Assembly (NCBI GenBank): GCA_013812995.1
Contig: JACCSL010000791.1
Coordinates: forward strand, 1 to 6,081
Length of the DNA stretch: 6,081 nucleotides
Origin: Ardenticatenales bacterium
Lineage (GTDB): Bacteria > Chloroflexota > Anaerolineae > Ardenticatenales > Ardenticatenaceae
Direction of reading: 5' to 3'
Below, in pieces: positions 1 to 5,471 of the stretch. Position numbers and translations under genes: made by a program. The stretch's first letter is position 1, and each line of letters starts with the position of its first letter. Below the pieces are notes generated by a model that was given only the letters and a program-made list of their open reading frames with translations, was not told the origin of the DNA and did not search any database.

Positions 1-414
1 GTGCCGCTCTACGGCCGAATTGCGGCAGGTGATCCCATCAGCATGCCCCAGGCGGATGTGCCGCCGGAGTCCTATATCGATATCGCACGGGAGCTACTGC
101 GCGCCCCCGCCAATAAGGAACTCTTTGCCCTGCGCGTTCGGGGACAGTCAATGATTGATGCGCTGGTGGACGATGGCGACATTGTGGTGCTGGCTCACCA
201 GGAAACTGCCAACAACGGCGACATGGTTGCCGCCTGGATCGAGAGCCGTGAGGAGTGGACCCTCAAGCGCTTCTACCAGAACAGTGACCGCGTGACGCTG
301 CGCCCCGCCAACCCGATGATGTTTACGGAGCAGGATATCCAGCAGAAATTCACCTTCCCCGCCGAGGATGTCAAGATCAGCGGTAAGGTGTGTCTGGTTC
401 TCCGCCAGATTTGA
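1..414 (+). CDS. lexA: LexA SOS repressor, C-terminal part (5'-truncated by window edge)
   Basis: LexA represses DNA-damage (SOS) genes and inactivates itself by RecA-stimulated autocleavage. The visible 137 residues are the S24-type serine peptidase and dimerisation domain. The Ala-Gly scissile bond lies in 'GRIAAGDP' (residues 9-10 counted from nt 1). The catalytic Ser is in 'GQSMIDA' (residue 50, nt 148-150) and the catalytic Lys in 'WTLKRF' (residue 89, nt 265-267). 'DDGDIVVL' and 'GDMVAAW' are also typical of the family. LexA is normally about 200-230 aa with an N-terminal winged helix, so roughly 70 or more residues, including the DNA-binding domain, lie upstream of the window. The GTG at nt 1 is most likely an internal Val codon, not a start. 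All catalytic residues are present, so the protein looks functional. The gene converges on surE across a shared terminator. UmuD or another S24 protein is a less likely alternative. Confidence 0.93.
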   Translation: MPLYGRIAAGDPISMPQADVPPESYIDIARELLRAPANKELFALRVRGQSMIDALVDDGDIVVLAHQETANNGDMVAAWIESREEWTLKRFYQNSDRVTLRPANPMMFTEQDIQQKFTFPAEDVKISGKVCLVLRQI

Positions 415-427
415 TATTTTTGCAGCC

Positions 428-465
428 AACAAAAAAGACGGGCCGATTGGCCCGTCTTTTTTGTT
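428..465. terminator. Bidirectional rho-independent terminator between lexA and surE
   Basis: This is a perfect 17-bp inverted repeat (428-444 paired with 449-465) around a 4-nt GATT loop. It has a GC-rich core (GACGGGCC/GGCCCGTC) flanked by A6 on the left and T6 on the right. Read from the plus strand it ends in TTTTTTGTTTT, 14 nt after the lexA stop. Read from the minus strand it ends in TTTTTTGTT, starting about 9 nt after the surE stop. The near symmetry means one hairpin can serve both convergent transcripts. Confidence 0.95.
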
Positions 466-474
466 TTCCTGCCC

Positions 475-1248
475 TCAACTCTCCAGGTTCCACGCCCGTA
501 CCTGATCGAGCAGGTGATGGTCTGTCATGTCCAGACGAATGGGCGTGACCGAGACATAGCCATGATGGACCGCCCAGATGTCGGTTCCTGATGTCTCGAT
601 GTCGCCGAGCGGTGCCTCGCCCGTAATCCAGTAGTAGGGCCGCCCTGATGGATCTACGCCTCTGGCAAGGGTGTCCAGATAGTCCCGCCGCCCGAGCCGG
701 GTTACCTGTAGGCCCTTCCAGTCCGTAGCCGGGAGGGAGGGAACGTTGATGTTCAAGAGGCTATGTCGGGGCAATCCCTCCACCAGCACACGCCGCGCGA
801 TACGGGCCGCGACCTGAGCGGCATCCTGGAAAGACGCTGTCGGGTCGCGGCTGTCCAGAGAGACGGCCACGGCGGGATAGCCAAAGATAGCGGCCTCGAA
901 GGTCGCGGCGACGGTTCCTGAGTAGGTGATATCCTGCCCCAGATTCGGCCCCTTGTTGATGCCGCTCACCACCAGGTCCAGCGAGCGCTCCAGAAGGCCC
1001 ATCGCCGCCATCGCCACACAATCGGCGGGCGAGCCACTGGCGGCAAAGGCCCGCACCCCTGCGTGGGGCAACTCGTACGGGTCGGCACGCAGGAAGCGCG
1101 CGAGCGTCTTCTGGTGCCCGGAAATCGACCAGTTCCGATCCGGGGCGACAACGGTCACATCCCCGACCTCACTCAGCGCCAGGGCCAGCGCGTGCAGCCC
1201 TGGCGAGTCGATCCCATCGTCATTGGTGACGAGAATATGCGGTGCCAT
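475..1248 (-). CDS. surE: SurE 5'/3'-nucleotidase (survival protein SurE)
   Basis: SurE is a metal-dependent phosphatase that removes phosphate from nucleoside 5'- and 3'-monophosphates. Several homologues also act on short polyphosphate. At 257 aa it has the usual family length. The metal-binding and active-site motifs are intact: 'TNDDG' (Asp10, Asp11), 'RNWSISGH' (Ser41), 'GSPADCV' (72-78) and 'VSGINKGPNLGQD' (Asn98), followed by 'YSGTVAA'. The C-terminal half has 'LNINVP' and 'GYVSVTP', also conserved in the family. Asp10, Asp11, Ser41 and Asn98 match the known metal ligands of Thermotoga SurE by alignment from memory. The ATG lies 6 nt past the PBP stop. An AAGGA (1259-1263, minus) sits 10 nt upstream, inside the last codons of the PBP gene, so translation is probably coupled. 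It is the last gene of the minus-strand cluster and ends just before the shared terminator. Confidence 0.96.
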   Translation of the reverse strand: MAPHILVTNDDGIDSPGLHALALALSEVGDVTVVAPDRNWSISGHQKTLARFLRADPYELPHAGVRAFAASGSPADCVAMAAMGLLERSLDLVVSGINKGPNLGQDITYSGTVAATFEAAIFGYPAVAVSLDSRDPTASFQDAAQVAARIARRVLVEGLPRHSLLNINVPSLPATDWKGLQVTRLGRRDYLDTLARGVDPSGRPYYWITGEAPLGDIETSGTDIWAVHHGYVSVTPIRLDMTDHHLLDQVRAWNLES

Positions 1249-1254
1249 GAGGGC

Positions 1255-4200
1255 TCAATCCTTCCGGATGACCCGGATATTGAGCTTCTCGCTCTGGGTG
1301 CGATTTCCGGCGGCATCCACCGCGACGGCCCACAGTTCAAGTTGACGCTCCTCGCCGGGAGTCAGATTGGCATCCTCGGCCACCCAGCGTACGTTGAAGG
1401 AGGAGCTGCTGCTCTCGTAGAGTTCGCCGTTGACGTAGAACTCCACACGATCAATTGCGATATTGTCATTGACCTCCGCCTGGATATTCAGCCAGGAATC
1501 CCCGCCCAACTCATAGACCTCATTGGGATAGGGATAGCTGATAGAGACAGTGGGTGCCACATTGTCCACGGTGACCTGAGCTAGAGCACGTTGCACACGA
1601 CCATTGGTATCCAGCACAATGAGCTGGATCGTGTAGAGCCCATCGGCAAAGCGGCGCGTATCCCAGAACTCCAGGGTCTGGTTGTTGCGCGGCTCATAGT
1701 GATCCGGGCCAATCTGGGTCCAGGAGGTGGGGTCCAGCCCCTGCCCGACCTGGATTCGATAGAGTTGGAAGTTGTCGATCTGAATGTTCTGGACCGTCCC
1801 GGTAGGATTATCCGTGCTGGTGATAACCATCTGTCGGGTAGTCGTGGGAATGTAGGCATTTCCATCAATCGAGGCAGCCCCACTGATGTATCCGTAGGGC
1901 GCTGGGCGGCTAATGGAAACAGGGCCGCCAGCGGCGTTGGGACGAGAAGAATCATAGGCGGTGGGGGGGAGTGGGATATCGCTCGCTCGCGCCCAATCCT
2001 CTGCCTCGGGGGGAACCATCATATAAACCTGGGTTCTCACCTGGTTGGGCGGGCAGTAGACGGTCGCCAGCCGCCCGCTGGAGCCACAGATTCGGAACCC
2101 CTGGAAAAGCGTATCGGGCGTCGTCGGTTGGGTTCCCTCGATAAAGACCTCAGTCTTCACCTCGGGGCAGTTGGGGGTGGGAAGCATCCCGCTCTTGGCA
2201 CAGATCTGGACCTGAACAATCCCCTCCGGGACCGGGAACGGCTCTACCGGTAACCCCTCATGCAGGGCCATCATCGCCCGCTGCCAGATAGGAGCGGCCA
2301 CGGAGCCACCAGGGGCCTCCTTGCCCATGTCGCGGTAGTCCGCATTGCCCACCCAGACCCCTGTGACATACTGGGGCGTGAACCCGAGCGTCCAACCGTC
2401 GCGGAAATCATTGGTGGTTCCTGTTTTGGCCGCCGCTGGACGATCCGGCAGATTCAACTTGTTGTCCTCCCCGAATGCGGGGATACGGGACTCATTATCG
2501 CTCATGACATTCTGCATCAGGTAGGCCAGCTGCGGAGAGAGAATCTGCCGCGTCTCGGGTTGGGTATACTCCGTGATGACCTGGCCGCGCGCATCCTCCA
2601 CCCGGAGAATAGTGACAGGGTTCAACTCGCGGAATCCGGGACGACGCTCCAGCGGATCCACCTGCTCCCCCGCCATCACCCCATTGTTTGCCAGCACCGA
2701 GAAGGCGTAGACATGGTCCAGCAGGGTGATCTCGCCACCGCCCAGCGTCAGGGAGAGCCCAACATCCTCGCGGCGTAGCGTGTTGATGCCCATACGGTGC
2801 ATCGTATCGATCACGCGGTCGATCCCCACCGTGTCCATGACCTTCACGGATGGAATGTTCAACGACATGGCCAGCGCGTTGCGGAAGAGAACCGGCCCGT
2901 TATAGTCCCGATAGTAGTTTTCGGGAACGTAGGGCGGGTTGGGGTAATCATCAAACACTGTGCGGACATCCCACACCATCGAGGCCAGGGTGTAGCCATT
3001 GGCAAGGGCGGTGAGGAAGGTGTAGGGTTTGATGCTAGAGCCAGGCTGACGGGGAACAATCGCCATGTTGATCTCCCCATCGATCTCCTCGTTGGCGTAA
3101 TCGAGGGAGCCAACCATCGAGATGACCTCGCCGGTGCGCGGGTTGATCGTTATGACCGCTGCGTTCGAGGCATCCACGCCATCCGCCTGCATCGTCGCGA
3201 TGTGCTCGCGCGCGACCTGCTCCTGCTGCTGGAAAACCTTGTAGTCCAGCGTGCTATACACGGTCAGCCCCCCACGATAGAGCAGATCAGAGCCATACTT
3301 TTGCTCCAGCTCGCGGACGACATAGAGCGTAAAATGAGGGGCCTTTAGCTCGTACTCCACCTGCGGTTTGGCCAGATGTTCAAGAACTGGCTCCTCCAGG
3401 GCGACCTGGTACTCATCATGGGAGATATAGCCTTCCTCCCACATACGCCGTAGGACAATCTGCTGCCGCTCCACGGCTTCTTCCGGGCGATTGTAAGGAT
3501 CATAGAAGGCGGGCGCGTTGGGCAGCATGGCAAGCATCGCTGCCTCGGCAATGGTTAGCTCTGAGGCGTGCTTGCCAAAGTACTCCCCCGCCGCTGCCTC
3601 AGCCCCGTAGGCCAGCCGCCCATAGTTGATGGTATTGAGATACCATTCCAGGATCGTCTCTTTGTCATGCAGGCGAGAGAGCTCGATGGCAAGGATGACT
3701 TCCTTGATCTTACGCTCGTAGCTCTGCTCAAAGCGCTCCTCGGGGTCGATGGCGACCAGCTTGATGAGCTGCTGGGTGATGGACGATCCCCCCCCGACGA
3801 TCTCTCCCGTAGTGAGATTCCCATAGAGAGCGCGCGTCATACCACGCAGGTTCACACCGGGATTTTCGTAGAAGGTTTTGTCCTCCAGCGCGATGGTAGC
3901 ATTGATGAGATTGGGCGAGATCGCCTCCAGCGCCACCACCTGGCGATTGCCCCCGCGCGGATCATAGACCTCCCAGAGCAGATGCTGCCCCGTGCGATCA
4001 TAGACTTTGGTGGTCTTGAACTCACGCGCTGTTCCATCTTCCACGGCTGTGGGCGAGGGAAGGTCGCCCTCGTAGATATTCTCGGCGTAGAAGGCCACCG
4101 CCTCGACGGCCACGCCCTCCACGATGCGGTCCACCCAGGGGGGGGTTTGCTCCGCCAGGTAGAGCCCGCCGACCGCCGCCGCCGTGGTTGGAATAGCGAA

Positions 4201-4326
4201 GAGCATAAGCAACGAGAAGAAAATACTGCTCAAGGAGAAAAGCCAGATTTTCAGGACAGGAGAGCCTGCTCCATCGCGACGCCGCTGCCGTCGTCTCAGC
4301 ACAGGTAATTTCGATGCACGATCCAT
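1255..4326 (-). CDS. Class A penicillin-binding protein (GT51 transglycosylase / transpeptidase) with long C-terminal extension
   Basis: This bifunctional peptidoglycan synthase polymerises lipid II into glycan strands and crosslinks stem peptides outside the membrane. It has 1023 aa, numbered from the ATG at 4324-4326. Residues 11-17 form a short Arg-rich cytoplasmic stretch, followed by a membrane anchor at about 25-58. The GT51 domain has 'ALEDKTFYENPGV' (catalytic Glu148), 'GGGSSITQQL' (around 178-187) and 'KETILEWYLNTINYG'. The transpeptidase domain has SxxK in 'RQPGSSIKP' (Ser430, Lys433), SxN 'SLN' (488-490) and 'KTGT' (634-637). After about 700 come two Cys-pair repeats (Cys709/720 and Cys747/758), a Pro/Ser-rich linker, a beta-sandwich module (about 825-920) and an Ig-like module (about 925-1020). 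This ATG is preferred over a TTG 60 nt upstream because GAGG (4335-4338) sits 8 nt before it. The extension makes the protein longer than typical PBP1a. All catalytic motifs are intact. A PBP1A-type role is likely, but subtype cannot be fixed by eye. Confidence 0.96.
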   Translation of the reverse strand: MDRASKLPVLRRRQRRRDGAGSPVLKIWLFSLSSIFFSLLMLFAIPTTAAAVGGLYLAEQTPPWVDRIVEGVAVEAVAFYAENIYEGDLPSPTAVEDGTAREFKTTKVYDRTGQHLLWEVYDPRGGNRQVVALEAISPNLINATIALEDKTFYENPGVNLRGMTRALYGNLTTGEIVGGGSSITQQLIKLVAIDPEERFEQSYERKIKEVILAIELSRLHDKETILEWYLNTINYGRLAYGAEAAAGEYFGKHASELTIAEAAMLAMLPNAPAFYDPYNRPEEAVERQQIVLRRMWEEGYISHDEYQVALEEPVLEHLAKPQVEYELKAPHFTLYVVRELEQKYGSDLLYRGGLTVYSTLDYKVFQQQEQVAREHIATMQADGVDASNAAVITINPRTGEVISMVGSLDYANEEIDGEINMAIVPRQPGSSIKPYTFLTALANGYTLASMVWDVRTVFDDYPNPPYVPENYYRDYNGPVLFRNALAMSLNIPSVKVMDTVGIDRVIDTMHRMGINTLRREDVGLSLTLGGGEITLLDHVYAFSVLANNGVMAGEQVDPLERRPGFRELNPVTILRVEDARGQVITEYTQPETRQILSPQLAYLMQNVMSDNESRIPAFGEDNKLNLPDRPAAAKTGTTNDFRDGWTLGFTPQYVTGVWVGNADYRDMGKEAPGGSVAAPIWQRAMMALHEGLPVEPFPVPEGIVQVQICAKSGMLPTPNCPEVKTEVFIEGTQPTTPDTLFQGFRICGSSGRLATVYCPPNQVRTQVYMMVPPEAEDWARASDIPLPPTAYDSSRPNAAGGPVSISRPAPYGYISGAASIDGNAYIPTTTRQMVITSTDNPTGTVQNIQIDNFQLYRIQVGQGLDPTSWTQIGPDHYEPRNNQTLEFWDTRRFADGLYTIQLIVLDTNGRVQRALAQVTVDNVAPTVSISYPYPNEVYELGGDSWLNIQAEVNDNIAIDRVEFYVNGELYESSSSSFNVRWVAEDANLTPGEERQLELWAVAVDAAGNRTQSEKLNIRVIRKD

Positions 4327-4334
4327 TAGGATAA

Positions 4335-4338
4335 CCTC
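4335..4338 (-). promoter_or_regulatory. Ribosome binding site deciding the PBP start
   Basis: GAGG on the minus strand lies 8 nt upstream of the ATG at 4324-4326. The in-frame TTG at 4384-4386 has no comparable purine run, and the 20 residues it would add do not resemble a PBP N-terminus. This supports the shorter 1023-aa product. Confidence 0.7.
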
Positions 4339-4388
4339 AGAGACAAAGTTGGTTGCGATGGTAGCACGGGGTGGGTTGAAAACCAAAC

Positions 4389-5126
4389 CTACGCCCTTTT
4401 TTCCAGAACCAGCAGATGGGAGAGCGCCATGAGGCGGAGCGGCGTCTGTTCCAGGGTGTAGGTCAGGGTACGCAGCAGGCGGCCCGCCGTGGGGTAGCGG
4501 CGCCCTACATTGTCATAGCCAGGGAAAATCTGGCTGTGATGGACAACCTCGACGGGCAGGGACGCAAAGAGCGCCCGCAGGCCGCCCGAGGTGTAGGCCC
4601 GAACATGGGGAGCCAGGCGGTTGCGAAGCGCATCCGGCAGATAGTTTACCCCAAATTTATTGCCAAAATGATACGTTCCGCCCCAGTAGATGCCGTGGGT
4701 CTCGAAAAGCCAGAGGCGATTGGGCACAAAGATGACGGCCCGCCCGCCGGGACGGAGCACCCGCACCATCTCGCGCAGGGCCTGCGCGTCGTCCCCGACG
4801 TGCTCCAGCACCTCGTGGGAGAGCGCCAGGTCGAAGAAATCATCGGGGAAGGGCAGCGGCTCGGCCGCGACAGCCACCAGGCCATGCTGCGCCGCCTCAT
4901 GCGCCCGCTCCCACTCGTACTCTGTCCCTGCGGCGACCTTCACCTGGGGGGCAATCGCCTGCATCTGCTTCAGGTACAGGCCCAGGCCCGTGCCCACGTC
5001 TAGCACCCGCCGGGCCTGCGCCAACTCGCCCCACGCTCGGATCATCTCCAGGCGGCGATTCTGCCCCGCCCGCCACACATAGCTGGGCTCGCCCAGCCGC
5101 GCGGCCTCCGTACTCGGTTGACTCAT
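4389..5126 (-). CDS. Class I SAM-dependent methyltransferase (Methyltransf_11-like), substrate unknown
   Basis: This is a predicted soluble S-adenosylmethionine-dependent methyltransferase of 245 aa with a Rossmann-like fold. Motif I is 'VLDVGTGLGL' (41-50). An acidic residue ending strand beta-2 (Glu69, 'GTEYE') should bind the SAM ribose. Strand beta-4 carries 'FDLALSHEVLEHV' (98-110), followed by 'LRPGGRAVIFVPN' (124-136). The C-terminal half is rich in aromatic residues and His ('HGIYWGGTYHFGNKFG', 144-159) and probably forms the acceptor pocket. Nothing there identifies the acceptor. The ATG at 5124-5126 is chosen over a TTG 15 nt upstream because that TTG overlaps the GGAGG ribosome binding site at 5135-5139. 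The gene stops 62 nt before the PBP start, with no terminator in between, so it is probably first in an operon with PBP and surE. A link to envelope or lipid methylation is only a guess from the neighbour. Confidence 0.9.
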   Translation of the reverse strand: MSQPSTEAARLGEPSYVWRAGQNRRLEMIRAWGELAQARRVLDVGTGLGLYLKQMQAIAPQVKVAAGTEYEWERAHEAAQHGLVAVAAEPLPFPDDFFDLALSHEVLEHVGDDAQALREMVRVLRPGGRAVIFVPNRLWLFETHGIYWGGTYHFGNKFGVNYLPDALRNRLAPHVRAYTSGGLRALFASLPVEVVHHSQIFPGYDNVGRRYPTAGRLLRTLTYTLEQTPLRLMALSHLLVLEKRA

Positions 5127-5134
5127 GAAAATAT

Positions 5135-5139
5135 CCTCC
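5135..5139 (-). promoter_or_regulatory. Ribosome binding site of the methyltransferase
   Basis: GGAGG on the minus strand is 8 nt from the ATG at 5124-5126. It overlaps the alternative TTG start (5139-5141), which argues against that start and for the 245-aa product. Confidence 0.85.
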
Positions 5140-5151
5140 AAGCCACAACAT

Positions 5152-5197
5152 TACATTCTTGGGGCTTGTCGCGCAAGGTATCGACCAGTAGAATGTA
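5152..5197. repeat. 8-bp inverted repeat in the divergent intergenic region (possible operator)
   Basis: TACATTCT at 5152-5159 and AGAATGTA at 5190-5197 are perfect inverted copies, separated by 30 nt (38 bp centre to centre). The right arm overlaps the predicted -10 box of the plus-strand promoter. The left arm lies just upstream of the methyltransferase ribosome binding site. It could be a paired operator for a regulator that loops or binds both halves, or it could be chance. No known operator consensus was recognised. Confidence 0.35.
5166..5194 (+). promoter_or_regulatory. Predicted sigma-70-type promoter for the small protein gene and trxB
   Basis: A -35 box TTGTCG (5166-5171, 4 of 6 to TTGACA) and a -10 box TAGAAT (5189-5194, 5 of 6 to TATAAT) are separated by an ideal 17 bp. 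Transcription would start near 5201, leaving a leader of about 30 nt before the ATG at 5233. No equally good promoter was found on the minus strand of this region. TGTAAT (plus coordinates 5150-5155) is a possible -10 there but has no good -35. Confidence 0.65.
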
Positions 5198-5220
5198 GCC
5201 ACGTCACAACCACAACCTGA

Positions 5221-5227
5221 GAGGAGG
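5221..5227 (+). promoter_or_regulatory. Strong ribosome binding site of the 70-aa protein gene
   Basis: GAGGAGG lies 5 nt before the ATG at 5233-5235 and is the best Shine-Dalgarno match in the window. It is strong evidence that the short reading frame downstream is really translated. Confidence 0.85.
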
Positions 5228-5232
5228 AAGCC

Positions 5233-5445
5233 ATGGCCGCAAGCCGAGTCATTTTTATCTGCGAGCACTGCTTATCCGCCGACGACAGCTCCGGGGAGTG
5301 CTGCGGCCAGCCAAGGACGCGCTACGAGGCTGGGGAGCCGGGCAGCGAGCTCTCCCAACCTCTCTACGACAACGAGGGGCGACTACGGAGCCATGCCCCT
5401 CGCTGGTGGCTGGAGCGACATCAAGGCGGGTCAGAGTCCCGCTAG
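5233..5445 (+). CDS. Small Cys-rich protein, putative zinc-ribbon-like, unknown function
   Basis: This 70-aa protein is not assigned to any named family. Its N-terminus carries 'FICEHC' (Cys10, His12, Cys13) and 'GECCGQ' (Cys23, Cys24). This CxxC-x9-CC spacing could bind one zinc ion or form redox-active disulfides. The middle is acidic and Gly/Pro-rich (about 32-50), and the C-terminus has 'PRWWLERH' (57-64), a basic and aromatic patch. There is no signal peptide or membrane segment, so it is probably cytoplasmic. Support that it is real: a predicted promoter with 17-bp spacing, a very strong ribosome binding site, a Cys pattern unlikely in a random frame, and trxB starting only 26 nt downstream, which suggests co-transcription. 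The pairing raises the possibility that it is a client or partner of the thioredoxin system, but that is inference from position only. Confidence 0.8.
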   Translation: MAASRVIFICEHCLSADDSSGECCGQPRTRYEAGEPGSELSQPLYDNEGRLRSHAPRWWLERHQGGSESR

Positions 5446-5458
5446 TTTCATCGATAGC

Positions 5459-5464
5459 AAGGAG
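5459..5464 (+). promoter_or_regulatory. Ribosome binding site of trxB
   Basis: AAGGAG lies 7 nt before the ATG at 5472-5474. It fixes the trxB start, and the encoded N-terminus '[13 protein letters not shown]' is exactly where the family's FAD motif should begin. Confidence 0.85.
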
Positions 5465-5471
5465 TTGGAAT

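Noticed and set aside
1..3. GTG at the first base as the start of a complete 137-aa protein
   Set aside because: The frame opens directly at the LexA cleavage-site region, no upstream sequence is visible, and LexA needs an N-terminal DNA-binding domain. The GTG is best read as an internal Val codon.
741..754. GAAC-N6-GTTC palindrome-like site as a LexA box
   Set aside because: The spacing is 6 nt, not the 4 nt of the GAACNNNNGTTC-type box. It lies deep inside the surE coding region and not near a promoter.
1063..2778. Long plus-strand open frames (173, 220 and 172 codons) antisense to surE and the PBP gene
   Set aside because: They lie opposite a gene with intact family motifs, have no recognisable domain or good ribosome binding site, and are expected from codon bias in GC-rich DNA.
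3568..4308. A 246-codon plus-strand open frame antisense to the PBP N-terminal half
   Set aside because: The same reasoning applies: the opposite strand encodes the GT51 domain with all motifs, and the translated product has low-complexity, Arg/Leu/Asp-rich composition with no domain.
4327..4388. A separate promoter for the PBP gene in the 62-nt gap
   Set aside because: No -35/-10 pair with reasonable spacing was found on the minus strand; the only inverted repeat there is a 4-bp stem. Read-through from the methyltransferase gene is simpler.
5138..5168. Stem CAAGCC/GGCTTG upstream of the methyltransferase as a riboswitch or attenuator
   Set aside because: The stem is only 6 bp with an 18-nt loop, there is no T tract, and no conserved riboswitch core was recognised.
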